Both the position numbers and the translations under genes were made by a program. A stretch of DNA of 64,000 nt from Desulfocarbo indianensis (GTDB lineage: Bacteria > Desulfobacterota > Desulfarculia > Desulfarculales > Desulfarculaceae), in contig LBMP01000003.1 in assembly GCA_001184205.1 (NCBI GenBank), positions 248,001-312,000 of the forward strand, in the 5' to 3' direction. Each line of letters starts with the position of its first letter. Within the stretch, counting starts at the first letter, position 1. The notes under the pieces are model-generated. The model worked only from the letters and a program-made list of their open reading frames with translations. It did not search any database and was not told the origin of the DNA. Positions 60,501 through 64,000 of the stretch are shown one piece after another.

Positions 60501-62074
60501 TCAAAGAAATTTTGCGTTACGGCGGAAAAATCCATGGTTTGATCAAGATGGATGAAATCTCCAACCTGGGTGCCGTCAGGATCAGACTGCGCTCCATGCT
60601 GGAGGCGGTGAAAGAAAAAAACGGTAAAACGAGGGCCACAGGGGCCGGCACAATGAAAAAAGACCGGGCGGTTGTGGAAGAAGACAGAAAGAGAATCCTG
60701 ATCGCTCCCTATTTTTCCCCCTTTTATTCACCGCTGATCCCGTCTGCTTTCAGGCCCCTGGGTTACCGGGTGGAAGTCCTCCCGCCCCAGGATAGGGTAT
60801 CGGTTGAATGGGGACTAAAAACCATCAACAACGACATGTGCTACCCCGCTATCCTGGTCGCCGGCGATATTATCAAGGCCTTCCAATCAGGCTGCTACGA
60901 TCCTGAAAATACCGCTGTTATTCTGACCCAGACCGGTGGTCAATGCCGGGCATCCTCATACGTGTCGCTTATCAGAAAAGGACTGGCCGCAGCCGGCCTG
61001 GATGAGGTCCCGGTAATCACTATATCCAATGAGGAAATCAATCCCCAGCCGGGGTTTAAAATAGATAAAATGGGGCTGATAAAAAGGCTGGGCCTGGGAA
61101 TTATTTTCGCGGATCCCCTGGCCAGGATGTATCTATCCACAATGGTCAGGGAAAAGGTGCCCGGGACATCCAAAAACCTGCATGAAAAATACCTCCTTGA
61201 AATGGAGACAGGCATCGAGAATGCAGATTATTATTATCTTCTCAATCTTCTAAAAAAAGCCGTGACGGACTTCAACCTGGTTGAGATCAACGACAAGACG
61301 GTCCCAAGAGTCGGGATCGTTGGAGAGATTTTCGTTAAATATAACTTTTTCTCCAACGGAAATATCATCGACTGGCTGTCCGGCCAGGGAGTGGAAGTGG
61401 TTCTTCCTCCTATACAGAGTTTTTTCGCCCAGCGCTTTATCAATGAAACCTATGATCAAAAGGCCTTTTTAAAACGTTCTTTGGTAGATCGTATCAAGTA
61501 CAGGCTGCTGGAGATATACTCAAGATACCACATCGATCAAATCGAGCGGGTTATGCAGGGGTTTCGCTTTTACAGAAAGGCTCATGACTTGAGAGAATTG
61601 GCTGAAATAACCGACGAGGTTGTCAGCCTGGCCAACCAGTTTGGCGAAGGATGGCTTCTCACCGCCGAAATGATCACCATGCTCAACGAAGGGATCGGCA
61701 ACATCGTCTGTCTCCAGCCCTTCGGCTGTATTGCCAATCACATCACCGGAAAGGGGATGGAGAATAAACTCAAGGAGATGTTTCCTTCTTTGAATCTGCT
61801 TTCACTCGACATGGATGCGGGGGCAAGCGAGGTCAATTTACTGAACCGGCTACACTTCATGGTAACAGCGGCACGGGAACAGGTGGCCCGTGAGAAGGGG
61901 ACGTTGGTCGTGCCGGACACAGTTCAGCGCTTTACCATTCCCACGGTATGGGCGCAAGAACTGTATATGTTCAACAATTACGCATCACTGGAGGTTGAAA
62001 AATGGAGGGCCTGGGTGTCCGGTCTGGGACTTTGGGAAAAAGCGCGGAAAATCAGGCGAAGAATCAGCTTGTAA
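57557..62074 (+). CDS. Giant acyl-CoA dehydratase activase/2-hydroxyacyl-CoA dehydratase-like protein
   Basis: A 1505-residue fusion. Two BadF/HgdC-type ASKHA ATPase domains come first (GIDIGSTTAKAVVLD near 13; GLDSGSTTTKIVLVD near 334), each with its Cys motif (NGSCAGGTGAF; NEACSSGCGSF). A Cys-rich DUF2229-like segment (CKGCENRC, then NRCERCFSN) leads to HgdB-like dehydratase regions. Such proteins couple ATP hydrolysis to low-potential electron transfer in anaerobes. Starts by ATGA overlap; last gene of the operon. Its link to efflux is not obvious. Confidence 0.88.
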   Translation: MTKQAGHLFFTGIDIGSTTAKAVVLDKEGGMVFSRYCRHQGKTVETTRSIFKEALEELGDVELDLAVTGSAGMGAAEVFGLPFVQEVVASAHFIEKFFPEVRTFIEIGGEDSKVIFFDDNGRPDIRMNGSCAGGTGAFIDQMAVLLDIDVSELNTLAGKSTNIYSIASRCGVFAKTDIQALLSRHVSKEDVAASVFHSVALQVITALSRGRDMQRKILMGGGPLTFYPNLRKAFVDLLGIENLDNLIIPDHPELLPAMGAAMVRNGKPCRGRISNFLSMSGNGVSCVTNSGTKRLPTLFASKGEFEIWQKRHERKLVPRIDLPEAKEKDLFLGLDSGSTTTKIVLVDGEGKLVLGYYGSNNGDPVLAVKKGLAEFREKFVSVGFHPRIVRTAATGYGESLIRAAFGLNDGVVETVAHYRAARRFEPDVSFILDIGGQDMKAIYIHDHAVAEIQINEACSSGCGSFIETFARSLGYSIQEFAEIACDNNAPFDLGTRCTVFMNSKVKQALREGATVSDISAGLAYSVIKNALYKVLKLKDVDVLGSKIVVQGGTFRNSAVLRALEMLLNKEVIRPDISELMGAYGAALTALSNHRANLVEPAALHQTPLKSSETPIALQEANGLFLEKLAMGSDFSKKEIRCKGCENRCRVLKLIFNNGNHFYTGNRCERCFSNNPEVQHKGKNLIDDQIKLLFERDMEPEGEPILTYGIPRCLNMYENFPFWCAFLTTCGFRVVLSAESGFKLYEKGSATVMSENICFPAKLAHGHIFDLIGKKVDRIFYPTVVYEQEEYENALNTYNCPVVTGYPDLLKSAVNPERKFGIPLENPVISFKDFNLLKDQLYLFFKQSGINYRTVSEGVEKGMAAQSNYRKQLKSMAKTQLSKADAEGRTTVVLAGRPYHVDPLINHGISQLLTELGVDVISETAVPLNADAVSLEDVNVLTQWSYANRLYAAAGWVTDTANAQMVQLTSFGCGPDAVSTDEVKEILRYGGKIHGLIKMDEISNLGAVRIRLRSMLEAVKEKNGKTRATGAGTMKKDRAVVEEDRKRILIAPYFSPFYSPLIPSAFRPLGYRVEVLPPQDRVSVEWGLKTINNDMCYPAILVAGDIIKAFQSGCYDPENTAVILTQTGGQCRASSYVSLIRKGLAAAGLDEVPVITISNEEINPQPGFKIDKMGLIKRLGLGIIFADPLARMYLSTMVREKVPGTSKNLHEKYLLEMETGIENADYYYLLNLLKKAVTDFNLVEINDKTVPRVGIVGEIFVKYNFFSNGNIIDWLSGQGVEVVLPPIQSFFAQRFINETYDQKAFLKRSLVDRIKYRLLEIYSRYHIDQIERVMQGFRFYRKAHDLRELAEITDEVVSLANQFGEGWLLTAEMITMLNEGIGNIVCLQPFGCIANHITGKGMENKLKEMFPSLNLLSLDMDAGASEVNLLNRLHFMVTAAREQVAREKGTLVVPDTVQRFTIPTVWAQELYMFNNYASLEVEKWRAWVSGLGLWEKARKIRRRISL

Positions 62075-62175
62075 CCATCGACATCATTAGCAGATGCGTT
62101 GCAGCGTCGAACGCTCGTCTGAGGAAATCGAAACGGCCAATCGGGAATTTCGCTTGATTTTTGCTTCCCGACCCC

Positions 62176-62226
62176 TTATTTTAGGATATGCTATTAAGGT
62201 AAAATAAAGGCGAATCTTATTTTAGG
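62176..62226 (+). promoter_or_regulatory. Operator-like TTATTTTA repeats before fic
   Basis: TTATTTTAGG occurs at 62176-62185 and 62217-62226, 41 bp apart, and TAAAATAA, the inverted core, at 62200-62207. This AT-rich stretch contains the likely promoter of the Fic gene starting 15 bp downstream; the Fic protein's own C-terminal winged helix may bind here. Confidence 0.55.
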
Positions 62227-62241
62227 TTCGAGGCAGGCAGG

Positions 62242-63411
62242 ATGAAGCGAGAACTCCAAGGCAAATACGTGACCATATCGACGGTGGGTGAGAAGGCCCA
62301 GGCCTTCGTGCCCGCGCCGCTGCCGCCGCGTCCGCCCATCGACTGGACCCCGGAGCTGCGCAGCAAGTTTGACCAGGCGCTGCTGGCGCTCGGGCGGCTG
62401 GACAGCGTCTCGACCTTGCTGCCGGACACCTCGCTGTTCCTCTACATGTACGTCCGTAAGGAAGCGGTGCTCTCCTCCATGATCGAGGGAACCCAGTCGT
62501 CGCTGTCGGATCTGCTGCTGTTCGAGCTGGATCAGGAACCGGGTGTACCACTGGATGATGTGCGAGAGGTCAGCAACTATGTCGCCGCCCTCGATCACGG
62601 CCTGCGTCTGTTGGGGGAAGGGCTGCCGCTGTCGCTGCGCTTGTTCCGCGAGATCCATGGCGTTCTGCTGACTAAGGGCCGGGGCAGCAATCAGACACCA
62701 GGGGAATTTCGGCGCAGCCAGAACTGGATCGGAGGCACCCGGCCCGGCAATGCGGCCTTCGTTCCGCCTCCGGCCGAAGAGGTGCTGGAGTGCATGAGCA
62801 AGCTGGAGTTCTTCCTCCATGACCAGCCGGAACCGACTCCGGTGCTGCTCAAGGCGGCGCTGGCCCATGTGCAGTTCGAGACGATCCACCCATTTCTGGA
62901 CGGTAACGGCCGTCTGGGGCGTCTGCTGATCGCGCTGCTGCTATGCGAGCAGAAGGTGCTGCGGGAGCCGATGCTCTACCTCAGCCTCTACTTCAAGACG
63001 CACCGCCAGTATTACTACGAGCTGCTGGGCAACGTGCGTCTGACCGGCGACTGGGAAGCCTGGCTCGATTTCTTTGCCGAGGCGGTCATTGTCACCGCCA
63101 CCCAGGCGGTCGAGGCAGCGCAGCAGCTCCTGGACCTGTCGAACCAGGACCGCGACAAGATCAGCGGCCTCGGCCGGGCGGCGGCCTCAACCCTCCAGGT
63201 CCACCGGGCGCTGATGGAGCATCCCATCGCCACCTCAGGCTCGTTGGTAGTGAAGACCGGTATCACCCCAGCGACCGTCAACAAGGCACTCGGCCATCTG
63301 GAACAGCTCGGCATCGTCAAGGAGCTGACCGCCCAGAAACGCAACCGCCTGTTCAGCTACGCGGGCTATATCGAGATCATGAGTCGTGGCACGGAACTGC
63401 CGGGCAGATAG
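62242..63411 (+). CDS. Fic family AMP-transferase with winged-helix domain
   Basis: A 389-residue Fic protein. The active-site loop HPFLDGNGRLGR begins at H216. An N-terminal inhibitory helix motif S-S-M-I-E-G (78-83) matches the class II autoinhibitory pattern. The C-terminal 90 residues look like a winged HTH (SGSLVVKTGITPATVNKALG). Fic enzymes transfer AMP from ATP onto target hydroxyls. The gene is far more GC-rich than its left neighbours, suggesting transfer. The ATG follows GGCAGG. Confidence 0.92.
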   Translation: MKRELQGKYVTISTVGEKAQAFVPAPLPPRPPIDWTPELRSKFDQALLALGRLDSVSTLLPDTSLFLYMYVRKEAVLSSMIEGTQSSLSDLLLFELDQEPGVPLDDVREVSNYVAALDHGLRLLGEGLPLSLRLFREIHGVLLTKGRGSNQTPGEFRRSQNWIGGTRPGNAAFVPPPAEEVLECMSKLEFFLHDQPEPTPVLLKAALAHVQFETIHPFLDGNGRLGRLLIALLLCEQKVLREPMLYLSLYFKTHRQYYYELLGNVRLTGDWEAWLDFFAEAVIVTATQAVEAAQQLLDLSNQDRDKISGLGRAAASTLQVHRALMEHPIATSGSLVVKTGITPATVNKALGHLEQLGIVKELTAQKRNRLFSYAGYIEIMSRGTELPGR

Positions 63412-63416
63412 GTCAA

Positions 63417-63441
63417 TTCGATTCCCGTTTTCGGAATCGAA
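63417..63441 (+). terminator. Hairpin after fic
   Basis: TTCGATTCC pairs with GGAATCGAA around CGTTTTC, six bases after the Fic stop. No T-run follows, so termination efficiency is uncertain. From here to 63667 I see no supported gene. Confidence 0.5.
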
Positions 63442-63667
63442 TCAGATTCGTTGGGGTGTTTTTCTTGGTATCCGCTTGCGTTGCAAACCCGTCATCCTCG
63501 TCCGGAGCTTGGAAATCGGGGAAGAAAAGTTGCTTCCCGGTTGGGAACTTGGGGCGTAACTTGACTTCCCATGTAAAGCCCTTTGTTTTCAGTGTGTTAC
63601 GGGGCATATCGAGACTGGAGGCTGAGTTGCGGTCGGGAGCTTTTTGCTCCACCACTTCATAATTTAT

Positions 63668-63707
63668 GAAATAGGCCGGTTAACAAACCGGCCTATTTCT
63701 TTTTTTC
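63668..63707. terminator. Strong Rho-independent terminator
   Basis: GAAATAGGCCGGTT pairs perfectly with AACCGGCCTATTTC (loop AACA), followed by a run of T residues on the plus strand. On the minus strand A-rich DNA is less clear, so plus-strand termination is favoured. Confidence 0.85.
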
Positions 63708-63808
63708 ACCATGGTCCCACCGTTTGCCGCGCCGCGAGAACGATCATTGATCCATCGTCCTGTTTTGGTTTAGTCTGGTTTCGGTATGCACAATAATGGG
63801 GGGTAATT

Positions 63809-64000
63809 ATGTTTAAATGGTTTAGGTCTAAAAAAAGCTCGCCAGATAATAACAATACACACAAACCTAGTATAAACCCCAAGGCTAGCGAAACCGCGAG
63901 CCCCGGCAAACCGCCCGATAATGTAATCAATCGCACCAACCAAATAAGCTGGAACGACTGGAACAAGCCCGCTAATGGCACGATCTATTTTCAGAATCTA
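63809..64000 (+). CDS. Hypothetical protein, truncated by window end
   Basis: An open frame from ATG at 63809, with GGGGGG about 6 bp upstream, runs to the last base (64 codons visible). The start is MFKWFRSKKSSPDNNNTHKP, a basic then Asn/Pro-rich polar segment, followed by NQISWNDWNKPANGT. No domain recognised. AT-rich and asparagine-rich, unlike its neighbours, which may mean recent acquisition. Confidence 0.55.
   Translation, partial: MFKWFRSKKSSPDNNNTHKPSINPKASETASPGKPPDNVINRTNQISWNDWNKPANGTIYFQNL

Noticed and set aside
63413..63655. Minus-strand ORF of 80 codons after fic
   Set aside because: No ribosome binding site, no recognisable domain, and it starts right beside a terminator stem.
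63706..63981. Minus-strand ORF of 91 codons at the window end
   Set aside because: It is antisense to the plus-strand ORF at 63809, which has a better start signal; its hydrophobic stretch is a composition effect.

Overview
The window is mostly one large, GC-rich, contractile-tailed (myovirus-type) prophage, about 1-47 kb. It is followed by a moderate-GC bacterial chromosomal segment, about 48.6-62.1 kb, and then a GC-rich Fic gene and an AT-rich partial ORF. Genes such as the giant acyl-CoA dehydratase activase and the RND/TolC efflux operon suggest an anaerobic Gram-negative host, plausibly a deltaproteobacterium (Desulfobacterota). That host assignment is inference; no rRNA or housekeeping marker is present.

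Layout of the phage. 1-582: a terminator, then a gene-free region of CCACCGC/GCGGTGG iteron-like heptamers and helically phased AAAAAC repeats. 583-2293: a gene of unknown function, a Mor/CD3324-like HTH regulator and a terminase small subunit-like gene. 2294-4452: a repeat-rich spacer and a minus-strand tyrosine recombinase module (integrase, a stand-alone core-binding-like domain and a small protein). 4531-13672: lipoprotein, terminase large subunit, portal, and a 1529-residue minor head protein carrying extra domains that include a HipA/PI3K-like kinase fold. 13776-19091: a methylase-protease-scaffold fusion, decoration protein, major capsid and head completion proteins. 19151-27531: tail terminator-like protein, sheath, tube, tail chaperone with a -1 frameshift signal, tape measure, a DUF4406 enzyme and baseplate tube proteins. 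27598-34499: hub, endopeptidase, spike, PAAR tip, Ig-like proteins and the gp25-like wedge. 34599-44150: gpJ-like and gpI-like baseplate proteins and the fiber genes.

A 32-bp intergenic motif (CCGACA, 11 variable bases, then GCTTCCGGTAAGTAAC or a close variant) occurs seven times, all on the plus strand and each just upstream of a gene block. I read it as the phage's operon promoter or activator site, possibly used by the Mor-like regulator. Genes within each block are tightly packed, often with ATGA overlaps.

The right end of the phage-like DNA (44401-47536) carries an amidoligase, a DUF5049 protein, a class II glutamine amidotransferase and a decayed gamma-glutamylcyclotransferase-like gene. 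This is a peptide-modification cassette now interrupted by a four-helix-bundle gene, a frameshift and an IS1595-type insertion.

The chromosomal part is an eight-gene, translationally coupled operon: TetR regulator, TolC-like lipoprotein, membrane fusion protein, patatin phospholipase, small membrane protein, RND pump, a CmpB-HD fusion and a 1505-residue dehydratase activase-like protein. Its promoter has a TetR-style palindrome over the -10 box. A Fic AMP-transferase with its own operator-like repeats follows.
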